A DNA stretch of 64,000 nt from Microbulbifer sp. A4B17 (GCF_003076275.1 NZ_CP029064.1:3420501-3484500), one strand, 5' to 3'; positions 1 to 9,525 are shown, numbered from the stretch's first letter. Program-made: numbers and translations. The notes: generated by a model not told the origin, from the letters alone.

Positions 1-1121
1 GCAGCCAACACCAAGTAGGGATTCACATCCGCCCCAGCAATGCGATGCTCAATACGCCGCGCCACAGGATCACTGGCAGGCACTCGCAAAGTTGTAGTGC
101 GATTATCGTAGCCCCAGCAGAGATTCAGCGGTGCGTGAGAGCTCTCCTGGAAGCGGCGGTAGGAGTTGCTGTGAGGTGCGAAAAACGCCATCGCATCATT
201 GGCAGTAACCAGCATTCCAGCTGCGGCATAACGCAGTAAATCGGAGCCAGTGTCAGAACCGTCGTCAAAAACGTTCTTGCCATTGGCGTCGATCAAACTC
301 ATATGCACGTGCATTCCATTACCCGCCTGATCCCCAAAGGGCTTGGCCATGGTACTCACACGGAAGCCGTGACTGCGTGCCACACCTTTGAGCAAGCGTT
401 TAAACAACAATGTTTGATCGGCCACTTTAACGGGGTCGGCACTGTGCAACAGGTTGATTTCAAACTGTCCGGGCGCACATTCAGACAATACCGAATCTGC
501 AGGAATCCCCTGCTCTTCACAGGCAGCCCGCACATCAGCAAAGAAGTGCCGCTGCGCATTGAGTTCAGAAAGATCGTAAACGTCAGTGGACGGTACCAGC
601 TCAGCATCGTTGTCGCTAACCGGGCGCGGGCGCGCCAAGTGATCCACCTCATCACGGAGGAGGTAGAATTCCAGCTCGGTAGCACACACTGCGGTATAAC
701 CCAACTTGCCAAGGCGCTCTACCACGCGCTGCAACTGGCTGCGGGGATCGGCGTAGAGAGTGGAACCATCCGCCTCGTGAAGTTGCATGTGCAACTGGCC
801 AGTGGATTCACGATGCCATGGTGCATGGGCAATCGGGGATACGGGCAAACAAACGCCATCGCTGTCTCCACTGGCAAAGACCAGCGGGCTATCTTCAATA
901 TCCCGCCCCCAGATATCGAGGCTGACTGCACTGCGCGGCATTTGCAGGCTACCCTTGAGCAATTTCTCGGCAGCTTCTGCCGGCAACCATTTCCCTCGCG
1001 GCACACCATTGATATCGAACATAAAGCCTTCAATCCACTTTAAGTCCGGGTGCTCTGCCAGGAATTTTTGCGACCGCGCCAACAGGTCAGGCTGGGCGGT
1101 GAATTCTTTTTCTTGAGACAT
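1..1121 (-). CDS. Glutamine synthetase family protein (gamma-glutamylpolyamine synthetase-like), 3' part outside window
   Basis: The minus strand is open from an ATG at 1121 to the window edge (about 373 residues seen), so the C-terminus is missing. The product begins MSQEKEFTAQP. It has the beta-grasp N-domain (WIEGFMFDINGVPRGKW), a VCATELEFYLL glutamate-ligand segment, GNGMHVHMSL and an NRTTTLRVP stretch of the catalytic domain. These are typical of the PuuA/GlnA3-type branch that ligates glutamate to putrescine or other amines using ATP. The class III aminotransferase lies 117 bp upstream on the same strand, which fits polyamine catabolism. Alternative: a GlnA-type enzyme acting on another amine. 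Family assignment is firm; substrate is inferred. Confidence 0.88.
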   Translation of the reverse strand, partial: MSQEKEFTAQPDLLARSQKFLAEHPDLKWIEGFMFDINGVPRGKWLPAEAAEKLLKGSLQMPRSAVSLDIWGRDIEDSPLVFASGDSDGVCLPVSPIAHAPWHRESTGQLHMQLHEADGSTLYADPRSQLQRVVERLGKLGYTAVCATELEFYLLRDEVDHLARPRPVSDNDAELVPSTDVYDLSELNAQRHFFADVRAACEEQGIPADSVLSECAPGQFEINLLHSADPVKVADQTLLFKRLLKGVARSHGFRVSTMAKPFGDQAGNGMHVHMSLIDANGKNVFDDGSDTGSDLLRYAAAGMLVTANDAMAFFAPHSNSYRRFQESSHAPLNLCWGYDNRTTTLRVPASDPVARRIEHRIAGADVNPYLVLA

Positions 1122-1238
1122 AAGGTGCCTGGGATGATCCAATCCAAACGCAGAGGCAGCCCGGTTCCCCCTCTTCCATTCATACAATGAAAAACGGAAT
1201 CCCCGACCACCCCTTCAACAGAGTATCTTGCCGCTATG

Positions 1239-2588
1239 TTACGCCAGTGCTTTAGCAGTGTCGTCCAGGGCGCGGTGTGCTTTTTCTACCAGCTCATCAA
1301 CCTGCTCAGTGGTCATAATCAGCGGTGGTGCGATAACCATGGCATCGCCAACGGCGCGCATAACCAAACCGTGCTTGATACTCAGGTCACGACATACCGC
1401 ACCAGCGGTGCAATCATCGTCAAAACGAGCACGGCTGGCCTTATCTTTTACCAGCTCCAAGGCGCCGACCATACCCAGGCTACGGGTTTCACCAACGATC
1501 GGATGCTCTGCCAGTTCAGACCAACGCTTGGACAAGTAGGGGCCAGTTACATCGCGAACATTCTCAATAATCTTCTCGTTGCGCAGAATATTGATAGTCG
1601 CCAAGCCTGCCATACAGGCAGCCGGGTGCGCAGAATAGGTGTAGCCGTGGGTAAATTCACCGCCTTTGTTTTTAACCACCTCCGCAACACGATCACTCAC
1701 CATGGTTCCGCCCAAAGGGAAGTAACCGTTGGTTACCGCTTTGGCGAAGGTCATCAGGTCAGGCTTCATACCGTAGTAGTCAGCACCGAACCATTCACCG
1801 GTACGACCGAAACCAAATATCACTTCGTCCATTACCAATAGGATGTCGTACTGATCCAATACTCTCTTAACTTCTGGCCAGTAGGTTTCTGGCGGTATAA
1901 TTACGCCACCAGCACCTTGGATTGGCTCGGCAATAAACGCCGCAACATTGTCTGGGCCCAGCTCCTGGATTTTCTCATCCAGGCTGCGAGCAGCTTGGAT
2001 ACCAAATTCCTCCGGAGACATATCGCCGCCCTCACCGAACCAGTAGGGTTGCTGTACGTACTCAATGTAGTCCAGCGGCTGGAACTGCTTGTGCATACCG
2101 CTCATACCACCCAGGCTGGCGCCGGCGATGGTGGAGCCGTGGTAACCGTTCTTGCGGGAAATCACGATGCGCTTCTCGGGCTTATCCTGGATATCCCAGT
2201 AGCGACGGATCAGCCGCAGGTTAGTATCGTTGGCCTCTGAACCGGAGCCTGTAAAGAACACATTGTTCATATGCGCCGGGGTCACTTCCGCCAGGGCATC
2301 GGCAAGTTCAATCGAAGGCACAGTGGTGCACTGGAAGAAGCTGTTATAGAAAGGCAGTGTATTCAGCTGCTCGTAAATAGCATTGCTGATTTCTTTGCGG
2401 CTGTAGCCGAGATTACAGCACCAGAGTCCCGACATTCCGTCGAGCATTTTGTTACCATCAATATCGGTGATATAAGCGCCCTCAGCGCTGGTAATCACAC
2501 GAGTACCCTGCTTACCGAGATCGTGAAAATCAGTAAACGGGTGTAACAGGTGCTCACGGTCGTGTTGCTGCAGCTCAGTCTTGTTCAT
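1239..2588 (-). CDS. Class III omega-aminotransferase (putrescine/beta-alanine-pyruvate type, SpuC-like)
   Basis: PLP enzyme of 449 residues that moves the amino group of a diamine, omega-amino acid or similar onto pyruvate or another keto acid. Visible motifs: GSGSEANDTNLR for the phosphate/PLP pocket, NGYHGST, the aspartate in LLVMDEVIFGFGRTG, the Schiff-base lysine in MTFAKAVTNGYFPLG, and HGYTYSAHPAACMAG. The ATG at 2588 is chosen over an upstream in-frame start at 2693 because GGAGAG sits 7 nt before it and the extra 35 residues do not match the family. It is followed on the same strand by the glutamine-synthetase-family gene, suggesting a shared role in putrescine or other amine use. The exact substrate cannot be read from sequence. 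Confidence 0.9.
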   Translation of the reverse strand: MNKTELQQHDREHLLHPFTDFHDLGKQGTRVITSAEGAYITDIDGNKMLDGMSGLWCCNLGYSRKEISNAIYEQLNTLPFYNSFFQCTTVPSIELADALAEVTPAHMNNVFFTGSGSEANDTNLRLIRRYWDIQDKPEKRIVISRKNGYHGSTIAGASLGGMSGMHKQFQPLDYIEYVQQPYWFGEGGDMSPEEFGIQAARSLDEKIQELGPDNVAAFIAEPIQGAGGVIIPPETYWPEVKRVLDQYDILLVMDEVIFGFGRTGEWFGADYYGMKPDLMTFAKAVTNGYFPLGGTMVSDRVAEVVKNKGGEFTHGYTYSAHPAACMAGLATINILRNEKIIENVRDVTGPYLSKRWSELAEHPIVGETRSLGMVGALELVKDKASRARFDDDCTAGAVCRDLSIKHGLVMRAVGDAMVIAPPLIMTTEQVDELVEKAHRALDDTAKALA

Positions 2589-2817
2589 ATTTCTCTCCTG
2601 GCTTTCACAGGCCTTGCTAAGCGCCCACCAATCGGGCTCAAAAGGCCAAATCGTTACCACTAATTTGTGATCACATTCTAGTGGGGCCATCAACAGGAGC
2701 GCAAGGTCTATCTGCCCTTGCTAAAAACATAAGGTCGATTTGTACCGTTGCGGGGGAGAAAAAAGTGGGAACTATCTGGTCATAAGTACCTGGATAGCTG
2801 GAAATGGCAGAGAGCTG

Positions 2818-3483
2818 CTACAGCAGCTCCTCTGCGGAGATTGAGCCGAGCCCCTCTTCAATATCCTGCTGAATAGCTTTGCGCACCTTCAGCACGTCGT
2901 TGCTGGCAATGGCTTCGAGCAGGTCCTGGTGCCTGTCGGGCAGCTCCTGAACACCGAAACGCTGGAAAACCAGGTGCTGGAGGGGAGCAGTCTGCAGCCA
3001 CAGACTCTCAATCAGGGACAGGATGATATGGGGTTGCCCCAGACGGTAGAGAGTGAAGTGAAACTCCAGATTGGTGGTTACATAGCGCTCGATATCTTTC
3101 TGGACAAGCGCTTCTGTTACGCGCTCATCCAACTCCCGCAATTGCGCTAAATCAGCATCTCCCACCAGTGGCAGGGCCTGTTCCGCGGCCTGGCACTCCA
3201 AGGCGACTCGAGCAGCGCAGATCTCTGCCAACTTTTCCGGGGTCATTGTCGGCACCTTGACCCGCCGGGTATCGGACAACTCCAGAGCCCGCTCAGAGGT
3301 CAGGCGGCGCAACGCCTCTCGAACCGGCATCGGACTGCAATTGAGATCCGAAGCCAGGCCCCGGATCGTAATCGCCCTGCCCGGCAAAAACTTGCCCCGA
3401 AGAATGGCATCACGCACCTGAAAATAAACCCGCTCCTGGGTTGTACGGTACTCTTCCTGTGGACTGTTAAATTCCTGCACCAT
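2818..3483 (-). CDS. GntR-family transcriptional regulator (FCD/FadR subfamily)
   Basis: Protein of 221 residues. An N-terminal winged helix (about residues 12-80) carries the recognition segment CSPMPVREALRRL typical of GntR proteins. An all-helical FCD-type ligand domain follows (about 90-215), with the ARVALECQAAE and NLEFHFTLYRLG helices that normally carry metal or acid ligands. It starts 2 nt after the stop of the patatin-like gene on the same strand, so the two are cotranscribed. It may control that operon or the neighbouring amine genes; the effector is unknown. A short GC-rich palindrome overlaps its stop codon and could end the transcript, but no T-tract follows. Confidence 0.9.
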   Translation of the reverse strand: MVQEFNSPQEEYRTTQERVYFQVRDAILRGKFLPGRAITIRGLASDLNCSPMPVREALRRLTSERALELSDTRRVKVPTMTPEKLAEICAARVALECQAAEQALPLVGDADLAQLRELDERVTEALVQKDIERYVTTNLEFHFTLYRLGQPHIILSLIESLWLQTAPLQHLVFQRFGVQELPDRHQDLLEAIASNDVLKVRKAIQQDIEEGLGSISAEELL

Positions 3484-3485
3484 AC

Positions 3486-4589
3486 TTAAGCGGCCCTGAC
3501 CTGCTCCAACATGTGGGGCACATCCTCGGCACCCACCTCAATTAAATGCTCCACCGCCTGACCACTTTGCCAGATCTCATAAAAATCATCTGCAACCCTC
3601 CGGCTGAGGTCGACCACCCGCCCCCAGTACTTCAAACGGTCTTCACGATCGAGCTTGTAGAAATCATTGCGGTCCGGGATTTTGCCATAGGGCAAGGAGG
3701 CAACGAATTTGGGCGAAGGAGCCACAACCAGAGTGGATTGCATGGCATCTCCGCGAACCCGTCGCCAGGAAAGCCCTTTATCAAACCAGCCAGGCACCAT
3801 ATAAGGGAAAAAGTGCGGGTAAAGCACTAATCCCTGGGGATGACGGAAGCGCAAATCAAAGTGGTAGTCGGTGATACCACCATCTCGATAATTGCCTTCG
3901 GGGGCCCCCTTGGGTGTCTGCACCCCTGTCATCACCAGAGGGATACAGCCACTGGCCAACACTGCAGCACAGGTATTCTGCTCCGTTAGCGGAATGTTTT
4001 CGGTACTCAAGTTTTGGAAATGAATACCCGCTGACTTTTGCGAATGAAAAACCATCCGCTCCCAAAAAGCGCTCAGGCTATTGCGGGATACGGCATTTGC
4101 CATTGCTGAGGCAAGTAGTGCCGGTGCCAGCAACGCCTTATTTTCACTGGCCAGAGGTCCCCTGCCCCTGACCGCCACAAAATGGCTGTGCCAGATAGGG
4201 TTTTCCACTACCTCGCGAGCGCCATCAGTCCCCAATACCGCCTGCAGCATCTTGCGACCACCGGCGGTAATTTCCTCGGGAGAGGGCTTTTCGGAATAAG
4301 TCTGGTAAATGTAGTGATGCTCTAATCGCTCAAGTGCTGACAGTGGCTCTGCCATTGCGTAACACATATTGCGAAAACTGCCGATAGATGAACCCAGGGT
4401 GACGATTGGTTCGTTCCGTTCCTTGAAGAACTCCCCCATCAACACACGATCCAATTGGCTAATCACCAGCCACTTGGGGCCACCGGAAGCGCCGACCAGC
4501 GTTGAGAACTGTCTCTGGGACAGCCCCTCTTCACGTATGCGCCGCGCAGCCGTCTCTCCGGCCAGTAGAATACAACTGGTATTTTTCAC
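3486..4589 (-). CDS. Patatin-like phospholipase family protein
   Basis: Protein of 367 residues without a signal peptide, so probably cytoplasmic. Three patatin signatures are in order: the glycine-rich oxyanion segment GASGGPK (about residue 33), the nucleophile elbow GSSIGS (G-x-S-x-G, about 67), and the DGGITD dyad aspartate (about 237). The catalytic Ser-Asp dyad is therefore intact. Patatin-fold enzymes hydrolyse acyl esters of phospholipids or other lipids; the substrate here is unknown. It lies in an apparent operon gloA - this gene - GntR regulator, with gaps of 56 bp and 2 bp. Confidence 0.8.
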   Translation of the reverse strand: MKNTSCILLAGETAARRIREEGLSQRQFSTLVGASGGPKWLVISQLDRVLMGEFFKERNEPIVTLGSSIGSFRNMCYAMAEPLSALERLEHHYIYQTYSEKPSPEEITAGGRKMLQAVLGTDGAREVVENPIWHSHFVAVRGRGPLASENKALLAPALLASAMANAVSRNSLSAFWERMVFHSQKSAGIHFQNLSTENIPLTEQNTCAAVLASGCIPLVMTGVQTPKGAPEGNYRDGGITDYHFDLRFRHPQGLVLYPHFFPYMVPGWFDKGLSWRRVRGDAMQSTLVVAPSPKFVASLPYGKIPDRNDFYKLDREDRLKYWGRVVDLSRRVADDFYEIWQSGQAVEHLIEVGAEDVPHMLEQVRAA

Positions 4590-4645
4590 TCACTTTCTCT
4601 TTTTCTTGGCCGTCAGAACTTATCTCAGGCTGCAACTATCCCGGA

Positions 4646-5086
4646 CTACCACTCACCCTGGTTTTCCATAGACATCCAGGGCTCCTGAGGAGGGAGCGGC
4701 TCTCCACTTTGCAGCAACTCAATGGAAATCCCATCCGGAGAGCGAAGAAATGCCATATGACCGTCTCTCGGAGGCCTGTTGATAATCACTCCCTGATCCA
4801 TCATTCGTTGGCAGGCCGCATAAATATCATTCACCCGATAAGCCAGGTGACCAAAATTTCGCCCGCCAGTGTAACTTTCCGGATCCCAATTGTAAGTGAG
4901 TTCCAGTGTCGGAGCCTTGTTCTCCCTGGCTGCTTCAAGGTCCTCGGGTGCTGCAAGGTATACCAGGGTGAAACGCCCTTTATCGTAATCATTTCGATTA
5001 ACAACCTGCAGGCCCAACTTTTCACAGTAAAACGCCAAAGATTCATCCAGATTGGTTACGCGAACCATGGTGTGTAAGTACTTCAC
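4646..5086 (-). CDS. gloA: Lactoylglutathione lyase (glyoxalase I)
   Basis: Glyoxalase I of 146 residues, which isomerises the methylglyoxal-glutathione hemithioacetal to S-lactoylglutathione in the cytoplasm. The four metal ligands expected of the family are in place: His in YLHTMVRV, Glu in LELTYNWD, His in FGHLAYRV and Glu in ISIELLQ. The glutathione-binding NWDPESYTGG segment is also present. Length is close to that of characterised bacterial GloA, with a short proline-rich C-terminal tail. It is the first gene of the run on the minus strand and is divergent from the kynureninase-like gene across a 75 bp gap. Confidence 0.93.
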   Translation of the reverse strand: MKYLHTMVRVTNLDESLAFYCEKLGLQVVNRNDYDKGRFTLVYLAAPEDLEAARENKAPTLELTYNWDPESYTGGRNFGHLAYRVNDIYAACQRMMDQGVIINRPPRDGHMAFLRSPDGISIELLQSGEPLPPQEPWMSMENQGEW

Positions 5087-5161
5087 CCTCTACTCCTTCT
5101 TGTTGCCAAGCTCTACAATCAGCCCATAACAAATAAATCGGCTTTTTAAAGCTAAACGCAT

Positions 5162-6328
5162 ATGTATAAAAAATTCTATCGCGAGTTCCTCCAGGCGCCC
5201 AGTGGCAGCCCCTCTTCAATGCTGCACATGGCCTGTCACTCCCATCACTACTGGCCCGATGTTACCCTGGATGCAGTGCAGCAGTACTGGCGTGATGCAG
5301 CTCTGCTGGCCGATGAAAAATGGGGACCAATTTTTGAGGAGAAGATACCCTCATGGCAAGCGGTGATCGCAAAATCCCTCAACTTGCCCAGGGCAGATTT
5401 GATCGCAATCGCTCCAAACACCCATGAATTAGTGTACCGACTGCTGAGTTCATTCGATCCCAACAAGCCACTGCGAATCCTCACTACGGATGGTGAGTTC
5501 TATAGTTTTACCCGCCAACTACAGCGGCTGGAAGAACTTCCCCAAGTGGAGGTAACGAGGATTGCCAAGGAGCCCTTTGCCACACTGGCAGAGCGGTTCG
5601 AAACCGAACTGCACAGAAATGAATACCAGCTGGCCTATGCCAGCCTGGTATTTTTTGATTCCGGCGTGGTATTTCCCCAACTGCTGGACATCGCTGCACA
5701 AAAGCCGCAAGACACCCAGTTCGTAATCGATGGATATCACGGATTCTTCGCCCGCCCGATCAATCTTTCAACCGTTGCCGACAAGATTTTTTTTACAGCA
5801 GGATCTTACAAGTATCTCGGCGCCGGCGAAGGCCTGTGCTTTATGACTATTCCCGAGAACTGCACAATGCGGCCACTTAATACAGGCTGGTTCGCAGAAA
5901 TGGCGGAGCTGGAAAATCGCTCGGGGAAAGTCGGCTATAGCGATAATTGGCTGCGCTTTGCAGGTGCGACCATGGATTATTCAACGCTCTATAAAGCCCT
6001 GGCTATTTTTGATTTATTCCATCGCGAAGGTATTACCATAGAGAAAATACACCGCTATGTTCTCGATGCGCAAACCCGCTTCTTGGACAGTATGGACAAA
6101 TCAGACCATCCCATCTTGAATCGCAGTAACTTGATTTATCACGATCTGGAACAAGGTCACGGCCACTTTTTCACATTTGACTGTTCTCAGCCCGAAATCT
6201 CACAAAGGGTTCAGGAAGAGCTCAAGGCTCGAGCCGTTCTGTGTGACCGCCGACAACAGTTTCTCAGGCTGGGATTCGCCATCTATCACGATAAAGATGA
6301 AACTTATCAGCAAGTATTTAACTCTTAA
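5162..6328 (+). CDS. Kynureninase-like PLP-dependent enzyme (aminotransferase class V)
   Basis: Protein of 388 residues of the fold-type I PLP family. The aspartate that pairs with the PLP pyridine nitrogen is visible in QFVIDGYHGFF, and the Schiff-base lysine in TAGSYKYLGAGEG. IAPNTHELVYRLLSSF matches the phosphate-binding region. Spacing and these motifs resemble kynureninase (cleavage of kynurenine to anthranilate and alanine) more than cysteine desulfurase, but no other tryptophan-degradation gene is in the window. Function as kynureninase is therefore provisional. It is monocistronic as far as can be seen. Confidence 0.65.
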   Translation: MYKKFYREFLQAPSGSPSSMLHMACHSHHYWPDVTLDAVQQYWRDAALLADEKWGPIFEEKIPSWQAVIAKSLNLPRADLIAIAPNTHELVYRLLSSFDPNKPLRILTTDGEFYSFTRQLQRLEELPQVEVTRIAKEPFATLAERFETELHRNEYQLAYASLVFFDSGVVFPQLLDIAAQKPQDTQFVIDGYHGFFARPINLSTVADKIFFTAGSYKYLGAGEGLCFMTIPENCTMRPLNTGWFAEMAELENRSGKVGYSDNWLRFAGATMDYSTLYKALAIFDLFHREGITIEKIHRYVLDAQTRFLDSMDKSDHPILNRSNLIYHDLEQGHGHFFTFDCSQPEISQRVQEELKARAVLCDRRQQFLRLGFAIYHDKDETYQQVFNS

Positions 6329-6489
6329 GGGCTTTAAAGCTAAGAGAGCAGTGTAATTTATACAGCCACTGTTAGGGCATGTTTTACGTAGACAAGGCAC
6401 AATAGCTCAGCAGCGGTTCAGATTCCATTTATAAAATAATGGCGTCATTTTCTTCGCAACAACCAGCACTCAATGGATAAGGAAGCGTT

Positions 6490-7200
6490 ATGAAAGCAGT
6501 AAAAATTTCAATTATTTGCCTACTCGCCCTACTCGCCACCGCCTGTGGCAGCGAACACGCATCGGAAGACCGGGGGACCATGGTATCCATCGCTGCTCGG
6601 GGAGAAGCCAGCCAAGTTCCCGATATCGCAAAAATTTCTGTAGGTGTGGTAACCGAATCAGAAGACAGCAAGCAGGCAATGCGCGATAACGCCAACCAAA
6701 TGGAGTCTTTGATGGATGCGATCAAGAAGTCAGGTATCAATAAAAAAGATATCCAAACCACCGGCGTCAACCTTTCTCCACGATACCAATACCAACAGAA
6801 CAAGAGACCCCGAATTACCGGTTACACCGCAAGAAACACCGTAAGCGTAAAAATTCGTAAATTGGATGAACTCGGCAAGGTCTTGGACAACCTCACTGCG
6901 GCAGGTGCCAACCAGATCAACGGACCGAGCTTTGAAATTGGTGAGCCCGCCCCAGTTCAAGCTGAAGCGCGAGAGAAAGCCCTCAAGGACGCTCATGAGC
7001 GTGCAGAAATGTATGCCAAGGCGCTGGGTACAAAAGTACACCGAATTGTCAGCATTTCAGAAACTGGCAGTGGCGGTATGCCTCGCCCAATGTACCGCGC
7101 CGAAATGGCAACGATGAAAGACAGCGCTTCCACCCCCATCTCACCGGGAGAAACAACTCTCACTGTAAATCTGGATCTGGTTTACGAGCTTGAGGACTAA
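6490..7200 (+). CDS. SIMPL domain (DUF541) lipoprotein
   Basis: Protein of 236 residues with a lipoprotein signal peptide: basic MKAVK, hydrophobic core, lipobox LATAC with the lipidated Cys near residue 19. The mature part is a SIMPL/DUF541 domain, with ARGEASQVPDIAKISVGV at its start and the characteristic helix rich in Ala, Glu and Lys (about residues 160-185, QAEAREKALKDAHERAEMYA). Family members are periplasmic or outer-membrane-anchored with poorly defined roles, some in stress tolerance. It precedes a strong hairpin and faces the amidohydrolase gene convergently. Confidence 0.85.
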   Translation: MKAVKISIICLLALLATACGSEHASEDRGTMVSIAARGEASQVPDIAKISVGVVTESEDSKQAMRDNANQMESLMDAIKKSGINKKDIQTTGVNLSPRYQYQQNKRPRITGYTARNTVSVKIRKLDELGKVLDNLTAAGANQINGPSFEIGEPAPVQAEAREKALKDAHERAEMYAKALGTKVHRIVSISETGSGGMPRPMYRAEMATMKDSASTPISPGETTLTVNLDLVYELED

Positions 7201-7363
7201 TACGCTTTTTTTGTAGTAGCTCCCCACTTACCAAAAGGGGAAAGAAGAGAAACCAATGCGCTCGGGACCTTATAGGGCTTGGATTCCACTTACGAGCCTG
7301 CAGGGGTGTATTCACATCGCGTATCGAGTGCGGTGTATTCTTTCTGCAACAACGGTCTCTTCA

Positions 7364-7400
7364 GCAGTGAAACAGCAAGAACGCCCCGCTGTTTCACTGC
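7364..7400. terminator. Strong hairpin between convergent genes
   Basis: A perfect 13 bp inverted repeat (7364-7376 with 7388-7400, 11 nt loop) lies 17 bp from the stop of the amidohydrolase and 164 bp past the SIMPL gene. No T-run follows on either strand, so it may act with Rho or as a 3' stabilising stem rather than as a classical intrinsic terminator. Confidence 0.5.
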
Positions 7401-7416
7401 CTCTCCTCTGTAGCAG

Positions 7417-8781
7417 CTAGCCGCTAATCTCTTGCTCCAGAAACACTTCATCCTGAAGCTCGCTGGGCTCTTTGTAAATCACGCCTTCTTTCATAACAAA
7501 CAGAACCCGCTGCATTTCCGAAATATCTTCCAGAGGGTTGCCGGCCACGGCGATAATATCGGCTATCTTCCCCTCACTGATGCTGCCAAGTTCATCCTGC
7601 ATCTGTAACAATTGAGCGGCATTCCAAGTAGCTGAGCGCAGAGCATCTGCCGGGCTCATTCCACCCTGAACCATCAATAAAAACTCACGGGCATTATCGC
7701 CATGGCGGGTGACGCCAGTGTCAGTTCCAAATGCAATCTTCACCCCACGCTTGTGAGCACGACTAAAAGTATCCTGCATCAAAGGGCCCATAGTCGCGGC
7801 CTTTGGGCGCACCAGGTCCGGCAGAAAGCCTTCAATCGCCGATTTTTCTGTCACCCACTCACCAGCCATTAGAGTCGGCACAAACCAGGTATTGTTGCGA
7901 CGCATAAGGTCCATCACTTCATTATCCATATAGGTGCCGTGTTCAATGGAATCCACTCCAGCACGAATTGCACGGATCATTCCCTCTTTACCGTGGGCAT
8001 GCACCGCTACCGTGAAACCATAGTCCCTCGCAGCCTCGACAATTGCCTCCAGTTCATCTTGCATAAATTGCGGATTTTGACCGCTCTTAGCCACACTCAA
8101 AACTCCGCCAGTCGCGGTTATCTTGATCAGGTCTGCGCCGTCTTTATAACGCTGGCGAATTGCTTTCCGTGCGCTGATCGGTCCATCAATGACTCCATCG
8201 ACGGGCCCCGGATCCCCCATCAAATCCTGTCTGAGCCCATTGGTAGGATCGGCATGCCCGCCGGTGGTTGCGATTGTCTTGCCCGCCGTATAAATACGCG
8301 GGCCTTCAACCAATCCATTATTAATCGCTCTGCGTAAGCTCACAGTCACATTGTCGTGATCACCGAGATTTCGAATCGTGGTAAATCCAGCCTGCAAAGT
8401 GCGGCGAGCAGCGTCAACGCCGCGCAAAGTAAAATCTGCAGGATTCCAACTGAACGACTCCATGTAAGCACGCGGACCAAACTCGTAAGTGAGATGGCTG
8501 TGCATATCCATCAAACCCGGCAATACCGTATATTCTCGCAAGTCGATCAAGCGCTCCCGATCGTGCTTGGCAAATCCCTTCTGCACCGAATCAACCCGAC
8601 CATCGACAATATGAATGGTGCGATCTTCCAATAATTTTCCATTACTGCTATCAAACAATTTACCGGCGTAAATGGCGATACTCTCGGCGCTCGCCTGAAA
8701 ACTGAAAAGTCCGGCAAATACCGACAAAGCGACGGCAGCAGCACGGTTGACAAAGTAGCTTCGGTTGGTCTTTGTTGTCAT
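7417..8781 (-). CDS. Secreted amidohydrolase (imidazolonepropionase/Xaa-Pro dipeptidase-like)
   Basis: Metal-dependent hydrolase of 454 residues. A Sec signal peptide (TNRSYFVNRAAAVALSVF... ending QASA) sends it to the periplasm. The amidohydrolase ligands are all visible: H-x-H in LMDMHSHLTYE, the bridging lysine in LIKITATGG, His in AVHAHGKE, His in SIEHGTY and Asp in AFGTDTGV. This pattern is of the subfamily that cleaves N-acyl amino acids or prolyl dipeptides. The ATG at 8781 is preferred to an in-frame start at 8847: GGGGAC precedes it by 7 nt and the signal peptide then sits at the N-terminus. The true substrate is not determinable. Confidence 0.88.
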   Translation of the reverse strand: MTTKTNRSYFVNRAAAVALSVFAGLFSFQASAESIAIYAGKLFDSSNGKLLEDRTIHIVDGRVDSVQKGFAKHDRERLIDLREYTVLPGLMDMHSHLTYEFGPRAYMESFSWNPADFTLRGVDAARRTLQAGFTTIRNLGDHDNVTVSLRRAINNGLVEGPRIYTAGKTIATTGGHADPTNGLRQDLMGDPGPVDGVIDGPISARKAIRQRYKDGADLIKITATGGVLSVAKSGQNPQFMQDELEAIVEAARDYGFTVAVHAHGKEGMIRAIRAGVDSIEHGTYMDNEVMDLMRRNNTWFVPTLMAGEWVTEKSAIEGFLPDLVRPKAATMGPLMQDTFSRAHKRGVKIAFGTDTGVTRHGDNAREFLLMVQGGMSPADALRSATWNAAQLLQMQDELGSISEGKIADIIAVAGNPLEDISEMQRVLFVMKEGVIYKEPSELQDEVFLEQEISG

Positions 8782-8871
8782 TGTCGTCCCCAGTAGATCT
8801 CTTTTAGATTCACAACGTCCTTTACCAAGATCGCACAATCTACGCAATTACCCAGGCGAGAGGAAGCCTCT

Positions 8872-9483
8872 ATGAAAATCTATGAATTCGCAACAGCGCC
8901 AAATTGTCGACGTGTTCGCATGTTTATGGCGGAAAAGGGGTTAGACGCAGAATATGTCGGAGTAGATATTACTAAAGGGGAAAATCTTAGCTCAGAATTT
9001 CGCAGCAAAGATATTAACAAAAAAGTACCTGTGATGGAGTTGGATGACGGCACTTACATCGCTGAATCAGTGGCCATCCAGCGTTACTTTGAGGAGCTAC
9101 ATCCAGAGCCACCACTCTTCGGCCGCAGCCCCAAAGAAAAAGCACTGGTGGAAATGTGGAATCGCCGTGCCGACTTCAATCTTATGTTTCCTGTCGGGAT
9201 GTGTTTCCAGCACGTTTCCGGCTTCTTTAAGGACCGCATGAATGTCTACCCTGACTTCGGTGAGGACTCAGGTAAGCGAGCTCTTAAGTTTATGGACGCT
9301 CTCGACAATCACTTTTCCGATCACGAATATTTGGTTGGTGATTACTTTTCAGTAGCAGATATCAGCATGGTTTGCAGCCTGGATTTCGGCAAAGTGCAAA
9401 ATCTGCGGCCAGATCCATCAAAGCACTCTCACCTTATCCGCTGGCGTGAGCAGCTGAAAGAGCGCCCCAGCTTTAAAGCTTGA
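8872..9483 (+). CDS. Glutathione S-transferase
   Basis: Protein of 203 residues. The N-terminal thioredoxin-fold domain runs MKIYEFATAPNCRRVRMFM, with the cis-Pro segment KKVPVMELDDG and the glutathione-binding ESVAIQRYFEE (Glu-Ser). An all-helical C-terminal domain includes the family's YLVGDYFSVADISM capping motif. It probably conjugates glutathione to electrophiles in the cytoplasm. It is divergent from the amidohydrolase (90 bp apart), preceded by GAGAGGAAG close to the ATG, and followed by a GC-rich hairpin. Confidence 0.92.
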   Translation: MKIYEFATAPNCRRVRMFMAEKGLDAEYVGVDITKGENLSSEFRSKDINKKVPVMELDDGTYIAESVAIQRYFEELHPEPPLFGRSPKEKALVEMWNRRADFNLMFPVGMCFQHVSGFFKDRMNVYPDFGEDSGKRALKFMDALDNHFSDHEYLVGDYFSVADISMVCSLDFGKVQNLRPDPSKHSHLIRWREQLKERPSFKA

Positions 9484-9492
9484 TTCCCGCTA

Positions 9493-9513
9493 CCCCGCCC
9501 TGACAGGGCGGGG
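9493..9513. terminator. GC-rich terminator hairpin after the GST gene
   Basis: A 9 bp perfect stem (9493-9501 with 9505-9513) with a 3 nt loop lies 10 bp after the GST stop and before the end of the convergent M16 gene. On the plus strand it is followed by an AT-rich TCATAATTTAAA segment, so it fits an intrinsic terminator for the GST gene and could serve both directions. Confidence 0.7.
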
Positions 9514-9525
9514 TCATAATTTAAA

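Noticed and set aside
303-1043. Long open frame on the plus strand over the glutamine-synthetase-type gene
   Set aside because: It has no family features, and the minus strand carries the clear ligase motifs.
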